From positions 1-11,581 of the forward strand of contig JAGAZW010000033.1 in NCBI GenBank assembly GCA_017939855.1: a stretch of 11,581 bases of DNA. The letters are read 5' to 3'. Both the position numbers and the translations under genes were made by a program. Each line of letters begins with the position of its first letter. Position 1 is the stretch's first letter. The notes beneath the pieces are model-generated. The model was not told the DNA's origin. It was given only the letters and a program-made list of their open reading frames with translations, and did no database searches. The stretch is from Clostridia bacterium (GTDB lineage: Bacteria > Bacillota > Clostridia > Oscillospirales > Acutalibacteraceae). Below, in pieces: positions 3,820-11,581 of this stretch.

Positions 3820-4797
3820 TTATAAAAGATTTTTTACTAAAAGCGACAGGATATCTTCACAAAACTCAATGGGCAAAAAGCGGTCGAGTTTCTCTTGAAT
3901 ACACTTATATGTAAGTTTGCAGTTTGTAAGTGCTGTAGTTAATTTTTCCGACAGAGTCCAGTCCATACAATCAGTGAATACTTGTACGCCCTCTATGATT
4001 CCTTCGTTAATTTCTAATTTGAGTTGGACGCTGCCCCACTCGAAGCTACCTTTACACGATGCTGTAAAGGGAAGTGTAGAACCGTAAATATAGGACCAAT
4101 CGCTGTATGATTTTGATAGGTTGGCGATATGTGACCCGGGTGGGCTTTCAAGTCTGACGCATTTAAGCGAGTAGGTAAGTTCGGTTGCTTTTATAATATA
4201 ATCACACATAATTTCCACAGTTAATGAAGGTGCTATTTCTGTGAGGTTTATAATGCGGGATCGCACTGACTTTATACCCTTGCTTTGCAATTTTTCTTTG
4301 TTAGGCGTGAGGTATCGTCCGACCTTTTTTGCATCTGAATTTATAAGGATAGTTCCGTGATGATAAGATTTGCCTTTAGAATTATAGAATGCGTTTCCTG
4401 AAAATTTCCTGCCGTTTACAAGTATATCGTTTCGACCCGAAACTTCGGCTGAGATACCGGCGAGATTACAAGCTTTTTTTATGATTTGCATATGCTTGTT
4501 TAAATCGTAATCCTGAGTATGACACAAAAAAGTAAAATTAAGATTTCCCGTGTCATGGAATACTGCGCCGCCGCCCGACATACGTCGTGCAAGAAATCCC
4601 CCCTCTTTTTCAAGAAGTGTACAATTACATTCTTGCCATGCGTTCTGATTTTTGCCTATGACTACGGTGTTTTCATTTTGCCACAAATAGAGTGTAAAAG
4701 TATTTTCTTGCAATGTGTCAAACAAATATTTTTCAATAGCCAAGTTTTCATAAGGGTTCAAAGAATGACTTTTAAAAAAATGTAATTTTGTAATCAT
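3820..4797 (-). CDS. lplA: Lipoate-protein ligase
   Basis: The enzyme activates free lipoate with ATP and attaches it to the lysine of lipoyl domains, here most likely Lys43 of the E2 encoded by the divergent operon. Length is 325 residues, close to E. coli LplA. The start at 4797 follows GAAGGTG (4804-4810); a longer reading frame runs upstream through the promoter and is rejected. Lipoyl-AMP site motifs are RRMSGGGAVFHD (71-82) and GRNDILVNGRKFSG (121-134), where Lys131 matches the essential lysine of E. coli LplA. HHGTILI and a KGIKSVRSR segment follow. The C-terminal accessory domain (about 245-325) is present, which suggests a complete ATP-using ligase rather than a transferase. Confidence 0.95.
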   Translation of the reverse strand: MITKLHFFKSHSLNPYENLAIEKYLFDTLQENTFTLYLWQNENTVVIGKNQNAWQECNCTLLEKEGGFLARRMSGGGAVFHDTGNLNFTFLCHTQDYDLNKHMQIIKKACNLAGISAEVSGRNDILVNGRKFSGNAFYNSKGKSYHHGTILINSDAKKVGRYLTPNKEKLQSKGIKSVRSRIINLTEIAPSLTVEIMCDYIIKATELTYSLKCVRLESPPGSHIANLSKSYSDWSYIYGSTLPFTASCKGSFEWGSVQLKLEINEGIIEGVQVFTDCMDWTLSEKLTTALTNCKLTYKCIQEKLDRFLPIEFCEDILSLLVKNLL

Positions 4798-4815
4798 ATT
4801 ATCACCTTCAATTGC

Positions 4816-4844
4816 ATTATAAAACAACAGATAAAGGAAGTCAA
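4816..4844 (-). promoter_or_regulatory. SigmaA promoter of lplA
   Basis: On the minus strand TTGACT (4844-4839), a 17-bp spacer and a consensus TATAAT (4821-4816). The start codon is 18 bp further, giving a short leader that carries the ribosome site. Confidence 0.85.
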
Positions 4845-4894
4845 ACTTTGTTTTAAATGAAGAATATTGAGAAAATAACATATTAAAAATTTTT

Positions 4895-4916
4895 TTGCTT
4901 TTTTGTACAAAAGCAA
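4895..4916. promoter_or_regulatory. Inverted repeat, candidate operator
   Basis: TTGCTTTT (4895-4902) and AAAAGCAA (4909-4916) are perfect 8-bp arms around TTGTAC. The repeat abuts the -35 of the E2 operon promoter, within the shared lplA/E2 control region. It could be a repressor or activator site; no regulator is encoded nearby. Confidence 0.4.
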
Positions 4917-4945
4917 TTGACGAATTAAGTTTATTGTAGTAAAAT
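4917..4945 (+). promoter_or_regulatory. SigmaA promoter of the dehydrogenase operon
   Basis: TTGACG (4917-4922), a 17-bp spacer and TAAAAT (4940-4945). A second -10-like TATAAT lies at 4954-4959 inside a small palindrome, AACTA (4947-4951) with TAGTT (4960-4964), at the expected start point. That could be an operator. The leader is about 60 bases. Confidence 0.75.
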
Positions 4946-4998
4946 AAACTATATATAATTAGTTAACATGCGTTTTAAAAGCGTATGCTTCAAAAGTT

Positions 4999-5006
4999 AA
5001 GGAGGG
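4999..5006 (+). promoter_or_regulatory. Ribosome binding site fixing the TTG start of E2
   Basis: AAGGAGGG lies six bases before TTG at 5013. The first in-frame ATG (5031) would be 24 bases away and would cut into the first strand of the lipoyl domain. Confidence 0.85.
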
Positions 5007-5012
5007 TTTGTT

Positions 5013-6257
5013 TTGGCAAATGCTGTAATTATGCCAAAAGCCGGTATAACAGTAGAAAGTTGTATTATCGGCACATGGGAAAAAAAGATTGGTGACGAAG
5101 TAAAGATAGGAGATATTCTCTTTACTTATGAAACCGACAAAGCTAGTTTTGAATGCGAATCAACTGCAGAAGGAACCTTGCTTGAAATTTTCTTTGAGGA
5201 AGGCGACGAGGTGCCTTGTCTTGTGAATGTTTGCGCTGTTGGAAATCAGGGCGAGGATTGCTCTGCTTTGCGTCCCGATTCGTCAGATGAACAAGCAGCT
5301 GATGTTGAGGAAGTAAAAGAGCCCCAACAGGTAAAAGAAGCTCCCGTAGCCGTAGCTTCAACTGCATCGGACGGCGGTAAATCATCTGTATCTCCCAGAG
5401 CTAAGAAATTAGCTGAGCGTGCGGGTGTTGACGCATCACTTGCAACTCCTACAGGTCCAAACGGAAGAATAATCGAACGTGATATCAGAAATGTTATGGA
5501 CAACGCACCGGTAGCTGCTGCGGAAGTTGCACAGACCGCTTCGGCTGCACAAAATATTGTCGAGGAATACAAGGATGTTAAGTTTAGCGGTATTCGTCGT
5601 GCAATCAGCAAATCTATGCATACATCATTGTCTACAATGGCTCAGCTTACACACAATACATCATTTGACGCATCTGCAATACTTGCTTACAGAAAGCAGT
5701 TAAAGAAAATGGAAGGCGATTATGCCGGCATAACACTCGGTGATATTGTTCTTTACGCAGTTTCAAGAACACTTCTTAACCATCCGGATCTTAACGCTAA
5801 CATGCTTGATGACAACAGCATCAGACTGTTTAACCACGTAAATTTAGGTGTTGCTGTGGATACACCCAGAGGTCTTATGGTGCCCACTATTTTCCATGCA
5901 GACGAAATGAGTCTTTTGGAAATTTCAAAAGAGGTTAAAAAACTTGCGGCAGAATGTCGTGAAGGTAACATAAGCCCTGATAAATTAACCGGAGGTTCCT
6001 TTACCGTATCAAATCTCGGAAATCTCGGAGTTGAGTCCTTCACTCCTGTTATCAATCCTCCCCAGACCGGTATATTAGGAGTATGTACAACCGTTGACCG
6101 AGTTCGCAAGGGTGCTGACGGAGTACTTGAAATTTATCCTGCTATGGCTCTTAGTCTTACATACGACCATCGTGCCGTTGACGGTTCACCTGCTGCACGT
6201 TTCCAGAAAGAGCTTTGTAAAAATCTTGAAAACTTTACTGTGCTTCTTGCCAAATAA
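5013..6257 (+). CDS. pdhC: 2-oxoacid dehydrogenase E2, dihydrolipoamide acyltransferase (pyruvate type likely)
   Basis: The core subunit of the complex: it takes the acyl group from E1 on its lipoyl arm and passes it to CoA. It has 414 residues and a TTG start. Residues 1-80 form one lipoyl domain with the lipoylated Lys43 in ETDKASFE. A flexible Ala/Val/Glu-rich linker (about 84-123) follows, then the peripheral subunit-binding domain (126-160, VSPRAKKLAERAG) that holds E1 or E3. A second linker leads to the catalytic domain (about 188-414). The active-site motif DHRAVDG has His386 and Asp390. The E3 gene follows after 11 bp, its ribosome site overlapping this stop codon. Acetoin or branched-chain specificity cannot be excluded. 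Confidence 0.93.
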   Translation: MANAVIMPKAGITVESCIIGTWEKKIGDEVKIGDILFTYETDKASFECESTAEGTLLEIFFEEGDEVPCLVNVCAVGNQGEDCSALRPDSSDEQAADVEEVKEPQQVKEAPVAVASTASDGGKSSVSPRAKKLAERAGVDASLATPTGPNGRIIERDIRNVMDNAPVAAAEVAQTASAAQNIVEEYKDVKFSGIRRAISKSMHTSLSTMAQLTHNTSFDASAILAYRKQLKKMEGDYAGITLGDIVLYAVSRTLLNHPDLNANMLDDNSIRLFNHVNLGVAVDTPRGLMVPTIFHADEMSLLEISKEVKKLAAECREGNISPDKLTGGSFTVSNLGNLGVESFTPVINPPQTGILGVCTTVDRVRKGADGVLEIYPAMALSLTYDHRAVDGSPAARFQKELCKNLENFTVLLAK

Positions 6258-6268
6258 GGAGAATATAT

Positions 6269-7636
6269 ATGGACGTTTTTGATTTATTGGTTGTGGGCGG
6301 AGGCCCGGGCGGATATTTATGTGCCGAACGTGCCGCCCAGAATGGTATGAATGTTGTTTTGTTCGAAAAAAAGGCGTTAGGCGGAACCTGTCTTAACGAG
6401 GGCTGTATTCCTACAAAGACCCTGCTGAATTCCTCTAAAATGTACAGACACGCTAAAGAAAGCGAAGCATTTGGCGTAACAGCTAAGGGTGTGGAATATG
6501 ATCATTCAAAGGTTATTGACCGTAAAGACAAGGTCGTAAAAACACTTGTTTCGGGTGTCGGTGCCACGATGAAGGCTCATAAAGTTACTGTAATCAGTGC
6601 TAATGCTGTTATTAAGGGCCGATGTGAGAATGGCTTCGCCGTTGAAGCAGATGGGACTACCTATGAAGGCAAAAAAATTGTTATTGCATCAGGCTCTGAA
6701 ACTGTAGTTCCTCCTGTACCCGGCTTAAAAGAGGGCCTCGAGTCAGGCTTTGTGGTTACAAACCGTGAGGTGCTTGACGAAAAGAAATTGCCCGAAAGCC
6801 TCGTAGTAATAGGCGGCGGTGTAATAGGTCTTGAAATGGCATATTACTTTGCAAGTGTAGGAGTTAAGGTTACCGTTATTGAAATGATGTCGAAAATTGC
6901 GGGTGCTACCGATCCTGAAATATGCAAGGTGCTTACCGATGCCTTCGTAAAAAGAGGAATGGTTTTTGAGCTTTCCTGCAAGGTTGTTGAAGTAAAGAAA
7001 AATAGCATTGTTTACGAAAAGAACGGTGAGAAAATAGAGATTCCTTGCGATAAGGTTCTGCTGTCTGCCGGACGTAAGCCTTCAACCTCAGGTATAGGTA
7101 TTGAAACACTCAATGTCGATATGGACAGAGCAGCTGTTAAAACCGATCGCCACCTTTGCACCAACGTTTCTGGTGTATATGCAATAGGCGACTGTAACGG
7201 TAAGCTTATGCTTGCTCATACGGCATACAGAGAAGCTGAAGTAGCGGTTAATCATATGCTCGGTAAGAACGATGAGATGCGTTACGATGTAATACCCTCT
7301 GTTATTTACACCGATCCTGAAGTTGCGAGTGTGGGACTCAGCAAAGAGGCTGCCGAACAAAAGGGTATGAATGTAAAAGAAATTAAATTACCTATGTCAT
7401 ACGCAGGACGTTATCTTGCTGAAACCGAAGGCGGCAAAGGCTTTATAAAGCTTGTAGTTGACACTGACAAAAAACGTTTGGTAGGCTGTCATATGGTAGG
7501 CTCTTATGCGTCGGAAATTATAATGACGGCAACCATGATGATCGACACCGAACTTACACCCAATCGTTTACAAAAGCTTGTATTCCCGCATCCAACCGTT
7601 GTTGAAATTATACGTGAAGCAATTTTTAAAATTTAA
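6269..7636 (+). CDS. lpdA: Dihydrolipoyl dehydrogenase (E3)
   Basis: The enzyme reoxidises dihydrolipoamide on E2 and reduces NAD. It has 455 residues, usual for the family. The FAD-binding GGGPGG is at residues 10-15. The redox disulfide is Cys41-Cys46 in GGTCLNEGCIPTK. The NAD-binding GGGVIGLE is at 182-189, and the second FAD motif is YAIGDCNG. The C-terminal dimer domain ends with FPHPTVVE, where His441 and Glu446 form the catalytic dyad. All key residues are present, so the enzyme should be active. AAGGAG (6256-6261) precedes the ATG. The gene has no lipoyl domain of its own, unlike some Gram-positive E3s. Confidence 0.95.
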   Translation: MDVFDLLVVGGGPGGYLCAERAAQNGMNVVLFEKKALGGTCLNEGCIPTKTLLNSSKMYRHAKESEAFGVTAKGVEYDHSKVIDRKDKVVKTLVSGVGATMKAHKVTVISANAVIKGRCENGFAVEADGTTYEGKKIVIASGSETVVPPVPGLKEGLESGFVVTNREVLDEKKLPESLVVIGGGVIGLEMAYYFASVGVKVTVIEMMSKIAGATDPEICKVLTDAFVKRGMVFELSCKVVEVKKNSIVYEKNGEKIEIPCDKVLLSAGRKPSTSGIGIETLNVDMDRAAVKTDRHLCTNVSGVYAIGDCNGKLMLAHTAYREAEVAVNHMLGKNDEMRYDVIPSVIYTDPEVASVGLSKEAAEQKGMNVKEIKLPMSYAGRYLAETEGGKGFIKLVVDTDKKRLVGCHMVGSYASEIIMTATMMIDTELTPNRLQKLVFPHPTVVEIIREAIFKI

Positions 7637-7656
7637 AAATAAAGGGGAAAAGAAAA

Positions 7657-10122
7657 ATGCCGAAAAGTTTATTTGTTGATCCTGCCGAGACACGTGCTGC
7701 CGGCAAGATTGTATTTGATGAAATTCCTGTAAACCAGTACAACAAGACTATAAAGCAGGAACGCAGCCGCTATAGCGATGAGGATTTAGTGCGCATTTAC
7801 CGTGATATCACTATTTTGCGTGAATTTGAATCAATGCTGAATCAAATTAAAACACAGGGTCTTTATAATGGTATAGAAACTACATATCCGGGTCCTGCAC
7901 ACCTTTCTATCGGTCAGGAAGCTGCTTGTGTAGGTCAGGCGTATCTTTTGGATCAGAATGACTTCACATTTGGTTCTCACCGCAGCCACTCTGAAATTCT
8001 GGCAAAGGCTCTTTCTTGCATAAACAAGCTCAGTGAGCAGGAATTAATGACCATAATGGAAGGCTTCCTTGGCGGTTCTGCTCTTCGTGCGACCGAAAAA
8101 TTAGGACCTGTAGATGATGTAAAAGAACTGGCAATACGCTTTATTCTATACGGAACTCTTTCTGAAATTTTTGCTCGTGATACCGGATTCCACAAGGGTA
8201 TGGGCGGCTCTATGCACGCATTCTTCTTACCCTTCGGTATTTATCCGAACAATGCTATCGTAGGTGGTTCAGCAGCTATTGCTACAGGTGCTGCACTCTT
8301 TAAAAAGGTAAATGACAAACAGGGCATAGTAGTTTGCAATTCCGGTGACGGTTCAATGGCACGCGGTCCTGTTTGGGAGGCTATGAACTTTGCTGCTATG
8401 GATCAGTTCCATACACTTTGGGAAAGCCACAACGGCGGTATGCCGATTCTTTACAATGTTTTCAATAACTCTTATGGTATGGGTGACCAGACACGTGGAG
8501 AAACAATGGGCTATGATATGTTAGCTCGTATCGGTTCCGGTATCAGTCCTACTCAGTTCCATGCAGAGCGTATTGATGGCTTTAATCCTCTTGCAGTTAT
8601 TGATGCTATGGAGCGCAAACTCAAGATTTTACGTGCAGGTGAAGGTCCTGTTTTACTCGATACACTTACCTATCGTTTCTCAGGTCACTCCACTTCAGAC
8701 CAGAACGCTTATCGTACCAAAGAGGAAATCGATGCATGGCGTGAGGTTGATCCGATCATCACATACCGTAAAGGTCTTGTTGATGCCGGTGTTGCTAGTG
8801 ATTCTAAGATGGAAGAAATTCTTGCTGAAACTGCAGAGCGCATGACTACAATCTGCAAAGCAGCATCAGATCCCGCTATTAGTCCTTATGTTGACTTTAA
8901 GGCAGATCCTGCTGTTGTTGAGCGTCTTATGTTCTCTAACGAGAAGGTTGAAAAGCTTGATGATCGTGAACCCGAGGTTAATATGCCTCTTAATGAGGTT
9001 CCCGCATATAAGAAGCTTAAAGAGAAGGAACGTTGCCCTGTTGTTAACGGCAAACCCGTTTCAAAGATGAAGCTCTTTAATCTCCGTGATGCACTCTCAG
9101 AGGTTATTTATGACCGTTTCTATGAGGATCCCACACTTATTGCATATGGTGAGGATTGTCGTGACTGGGGCGGCGCATTTGCTGTTTATCGTGGTATGAT
9201 GGATGCCTTCCCGCACTGCAGACTATTCAACTCTCCCATTGCTGAAGCAGCTATAGTAGGTACTGCTGTAGGATATGCGGTATCCGGCGGTAGAGCATTA
9301 GTTGAGCTTATGTATGCAGACTTTATCGGTTGTGCCGGTGATGAAATTTTCAACCAGATGTCTAAGTGGCAGGCAATGTCTGCAGGTATTCTTAAGATGC
9401 CGGTTGTTCTTCGTGTATCGGTAGGTTCGAAATACGGTGCACAGCACTCTCAAGACTGGACAGCACTTTGTGCACATATTCCCGGACTTAAGGTTTGCTT
9501 CCCTGCAACACCTTGGGAGGCAAAGGGTCTTATGGAATCTGCGTTAAAGGGCACAGACCCTGTTGTATTCTTTGAGAGTCAGCGTATATACGATGTTGGT
9601 GAACAGTTCCACGAAGGCGGCGTTCCCGCAGAGCGTTACGAAATTGAATTTGGTGACGTAAATAAGGTGCGTGACGGTAAGGATATAACAATTCTTACTA
9701 TCGGTGCTGCTCTTTACCGTGCTGTTGATGCAGCAAAGCAACTGAGTGAAAAATACGGAATGGAAGCAGATATCATCAATATCCATTCTTTAGTACCGCT
9801 TGATTATACAAAGATTGCTGAGTCAGTACGCAAGACAGGTAGAGTTGTACTTGTATCTGATGCTTGTGCAAGAGGTTCATTCTTGAATGACGTTGCTAAG
9901 AATATTACAGAGCTTTGCTTTGATGATCTTGATGCACCTCCTGTTGTTGTTGGTGCTCGTAACTGGATTACACCTCCCTTTGAATTCGATGAGTTCTTCT
10001 TCCCGCAGGCAGGTTGGATTCTTGATGCTATCCATGAAAAGATAGTTCCACTGCCCGGTCATACTGTTGAAAATGGCTGTACAGAAGCTGAAGCTTATCG
10101 TCGTGCAAAGCAGGGCGTATAA
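7657..10122 (+). CDS. 2-oxoacid dehydrogenase E1, alpha and beta parts fused
   Basis: A thiamine-diphosphate enzyme that decarboxylates the 2-oxoacid and acylates E2. It has 821 residues in one chain, where PDH and branched-chain enzymes usually have separate alpha and beta genes. The alpha part (about 40-420) has the loop HKGMGGSMH (179-187) and the ThDP/Mg motif from GDG (230-232) to NN (270-271). The gap of 37 residues is longer than the usual 25-30, because of an inserted TLWESHNGG stretch. The charged linker is about 420-470. The beta part (470-821) has YGED (497-500), the ThDP-activating Glu530 in SPIAEAA, and GAQHSQ with His597. Substrate is not decided by sequence; pyruvate or branched-chain oxoacids are both possible. 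GGGG (7644-7647) lies nine bases before the start. Confidence 0.9.
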   Translation: MPKSLFVDPAETRAAGKIVFDEIPVNQYNKTIKQERSRYSDEDLVRIYRDITILREFESMLNQIKTQGLYNGIETTYPGPAHLSIGQEAACVGQAYLLDQNDFTFGSHRSHSEILAKALSCINKLSEQELMTIMEGFLGGSALRATEKLGPVDDVKELAIRFILYGTLSEIFARDTGFHKGMGGSMHAFFLPFGIYPNNAIVGGSAAIATGAALFKKVNDKQGIVVCNSGDGSMARGPVWEAMNFAAMDQFHTLWESHNGGMPILYNVFNNSYGMGDQTRGETMGYDMLARIGSGISPTQFHAERIDGFNPLAVIDAMERKLKILRAGEGPVLLDTLTYRFSGHSTSDQNAYRTKEEIDAWREVDPIITYRKGLVDAGVASDSKMEEILAETAERMTTICKAASDPAISPYVDFKADPAVVERLMFSNEKVEKLDDREPEVNMPLNEVPAYKKLKEKERCPVVNGKPVSKMKLFNLRDALSEVIYDRFYEDPTLIAYGEDCRDWGGAFAVYRGMMDAFPHCRLFNSPIAEAAIVGTAVGYAVSGGRALVELMYADFIGCAGDEIFNQMSKWQAMSAGILKMPVVLRVSVGSKYGAQHSQDWTALCAHIPGLKVCFPATPWEAKGLMESALKGTDPVVFFESQRIYDVGEQFHEGGVPAERYEIEFGDVNKVRDGKDITILTIGAALYRAVDAAKQLSEKYGMEADIINIHSLVPLDYTKIAESVRKTGRVVLVSDACARGSFLNDVAKNITELCFDDLDAPPVVVGARNWITPPFEFDEFFFPQAGWILDAIHEKIVPLPGHTVENGCTEAEAYRRAKQGV

Positions 10123-10746
10123 GTGAGAATTACCAGAACCGCAAATGCCGGCATACTTTTGCAAATGGATAATATATCCATTTTGCTTGACGGCGTTTGC
10201 GGTCAAATACCGCCCTATTGCAGCACTCCCAATAATTTAAGAAACGAACTCACCGTAAATTTACCTGATATAGTTGCATTTACGCATTATCATCTTGACC
10301 ACTATGATGAGCAATATGCCAAAGCTTATGAAAAGCTCACCTCAAGGAATGTTGTGCAGCCGAATAATTGTGACAGCTTGAAGGTTGGCAACGTGTTTGT
10401 ACAACCCTTTAAGAGTCGTCATATAGGTAAAAACGATGTTTCTCATATAAGTTTTATAATAAAGGGAAGTTATTGCGTATGGTTTTTAGGTGATGCTTCG
10501 CCCTTGAGCATAAAAAGTGTTGTCGGTTTGCCGACGCCGGATGTTTTGGTCGTACCTTACGCTTATGCAAATACCGACTCATCATTTAAGCTAACAAGGA
10601 GTTTTGGTGCAAAACATATTGTATTATTGCATATGCCTTTGAGGGAAAATGATGCGTATGGTATATATGATGACGTAAAAAAAACAGTCCAAGGCGATAG
10701 TGGAGTTTATATACCTGAAATGGGCGAGAGTCTTGATTTAAATTAA
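10123..10746 (+). CDS. Metallo-beta-lactamase-fold hydrolase
   Basis: A 207-residue cytoplasmic protein with a GTG start directly after the E1 stop codon and only a weak AGGG upstream, so it is probably translated by coupling. The fold is the UlaG/PF13483-like branch: HYHLDH (55-60) supplies the first metal ligands, then His100 and/or His108 (DVSHISF), Asp124 in FLGDASP, and His170 in VLLHMP. It should hold one or two divalent metals and cut an ester, lactone or phosphodiester. The substrate is unknown. Its position between a dehydrogenase complex and nagB suggests a metabolite-repair or sugar-phosphate role, which is inference. Confidence 0.85.
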   Translation: MRITRTANAGILLQMDNISILLDGVCGQIPPYCSTPNNLRNELTVNLPDIVAFTHYHLDHYDEQYAKAYEKLTSRNVVQPNNCDSLKVGNVFVQPFKSRHIGKNDVSHISFIIKGSYCVWFLGDASPLSIKSVVGLPTPDVLVVPYAYANTDSSFKLTRSFGAKHIVLLHMPLRENDAYGIYDDVKKTVQGDSGVYIPEMGESLDLN

Positions 10747-10768
10747 ATTGTAAGTGGAGATATATAAA

Positions 10769-11500
10769 ATGTTTCATACCAGAGTTATTGTTGCAAAAAA
10801 TCCTGAGCAGGTAGGTAAATTTACTGCTGATAAATTTGAGGAAGAAATTCAGAGGAAGCCTTCATGTGTAATCGGTCTTGCTACCGGTTCTACACCACTG
10901 CCGCTTTATCGTGAGCTTATTGCTCGTGAAAAGGCGGGTCTTATTGATTTCAGTAAGGTTCGTTCCGCTAACCTTGATGAGTATAAAGGTCTTGCTCCCA
11001 CGCATGAGCAAAGTTACCGCAAATTTATGCAGGATAACCTTTTAGATCATATTTCAATCAAACCTGAAAATACCATTGTACCACTCGGTCTTGCAGAAGA
11101 TGTTGATGCTATGTGTAAAGCATATGAAGAAAAGATAGAAGAGTGGGGAGGAGTTGATTTACAGCTTCTCGGAATAGGTCATGACGGTCATATAGGTTTT
11201 AATGAGCCCGACGACAATTTCCCAACAATGACACACGAAGTTAAGCTCACCGAAATGACAATAAATGCAAACAAACGCTTTTTCAATTCTGTTGATGAGG
11301 TTCCGAAAGCGGCATTTACAATGGGTATAGGTACTATTATGTCGGCAAAGAAAATCGTTATGATGGTTACCGGTGCTGACAAAAAAGAAATTCTTAAAAA
11401 GACCTTCTGGGGTCCGGTTGACCCGAAAGTACCGGCATCTATCCTTCAATTCCATCCTGATGTTACCCTTATTTGCGACGAGGATGCTTATCCGTTTTAA
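10769..11500 (+). CDS. nagB: Glucosamine-6-phosphate deaminase
   Basis: It converts glucosamine 6-phosphate to fructose 6-phosphate and ammonia, the last step of amino-sugar breakdown. The 243-residue length matches short Gram-positive NagB rather than the allosteric E. coli form of 266. The ATG at 10769 is preferred over an in-frame GTG at 10754 because that GTG lies within the ribosome site (GTGGAG, 10754-10759). Motifs: substrate loop ATGSTP (38-43), NLDEY (68-72) with catalytic Asp70, and GIGHDGHIGFNEP (135-147) with Asp139, His141 and Glu146. It is the last gene of the operon, 22 bp after the hydrolase, and is closed by the terminator. No nagA is in the window. Confidence 0.95.
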   Translation: MFHTRVIVAKNPEQVGKFTADKFEEEIQRKPSCVIGLATGSTPLPLYRELIAREKAGLIDFSKVRSANLDEYKGLAPTHEQSYRKFMQDNLLDHISIKPENTIVPLGLAEDVDAMCKAYEEKIEEWGGVDLQLLGIGHDGHIGFNEPDDNFPTMTHEVKLTEMTINANKRFFNSVDEVPKAAFTMGIGTIMSAKKIVMMVTGADKKEILKKTFWGPVDPKVPASILQFHPDVTLICDEDAYPF

Positions 11501-11508
11501 TTGTATTG

Positions 11509-11550
11509 AAAACCTATGCTTTTAAAACAATTAAAAGCATAGGTTTTATT
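11509..11550 (+). terminator. Intrinsic terminator of the dehydrogenase-nagB operon
   Basis: Two 17-base arms (11509-11525 and 11531-11547) pair perfectly around AACAA and end in a T-rich tail. The A-rich left end also allows use from the other side. After it, 11551-11581 shows nothing recognisable. Confidence 0.92.
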
Positions 11551-11581
11551 TGGTCGGTTTAAAGTAATCAATTCAAGTAAA

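Noticed and set aside
3820..4881. Longer 353-residue version of lplA
   Set aside because: The extension runs through the promoter at 4816-4844. LplA proteins begin at the MITKLHFF-like segment, which has its own ribosome site.
4967..4988. Leader hairpin or riboswitch before E2
   Set aside because: CATGCGTTTT and AAAAGCGTATG look symmetrical but do not pair well; the leader of about 60 bases is too short for a known riboswitch.
5013..10122. Acetoin dehydrogenase (acoABCL)
   Set aside because: The E1 is fused and no acoR-type regulator or acetoin gene is present. The call is kept open rather than assigned.
1..11581. tRNA, rRNA or insertion-sequence genes
   Set aside because: No tRNA-like cloverleaf with CCA-type end, no rRNA stretch, and no transposase domain was seen.

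Overview
The window looks like a low-GC Firmicute chromosome, most likely a gut Clostridium-type anaerobe (Oscillospiraceae-like). The reasons are the strong AGGAGG-type ribosome sites, SigmaA promoters with 17-bp spacers, short lipoproteins, UUCG-capped terminators, and a clostridial style of E1 fusion and NagB. The genus cannot be fixed from sequence alone.

The left third (about 1-3815) is an AT-rich accessory region of short genes: an ADP-ribosyltransferase-like hypothetical protein (380-922), a 50-residue ribbon-helix-helix regulator on the minus strand (1295-1447), a zinc-ribbon membrane protein (1565-1888) with a DUF3862-like lipoprotein (1910-2257), a bacterial PH-domain protein (2454-2828) and a second lipoprotein (3180-3779). 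The space between them is highly organised. Five junctions carry variants of one post-gene block (near 71, 931, 2284, 2837 and 3786). Three of these run straight into a very stable TTCG-loop terminator. Each terminator is followed by a roughly 180-220 bp element built of small perfect hairpins joined by a constant linker, and the linker flips to its reverse complement halfway through. Each element is followed by a SigmaA promoter for the next unit. The result is a row of insulated one- or few-gene units. Two promoters (3-31 and 1197-1225) have no gene before the next terminator and look like empty slots or short-RNA genes.

The right two thirds (3820-11550) hold ordinary, better-conserved metabolic genes. 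lplA (minus strand) encodes lipoate-protein ligase. Divergent from it is an operon for a lipoylated 2-oxoacid dehydrogenase complex: E2 (5013-6257, TTG start), E3 (6269-7636) and an E1 with alpha and beta parts fused in one chain (7657-10122). The same operon continues with a metallo-beta-lactamase-fold hydrolase (10123-10746) and glucosamine-6-phosphate deaminase nagB (10769-11500), and ends at a strong terminator (11509-11550). LplA would load lipoate onto Lys43 of E2, E1 would decarboxylate the oxoacid (probably pyruvate), E2 would pass the acyl group to CoA, and E3 would reoxidise the lipoamide with NAD. NagB would feed amino-sugar carbon into glycolysis upstream of pyruvate.

The most unusual content is the hairpin-array elements and their relation to the gene units. 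I do not recognise them as a named repeat family.
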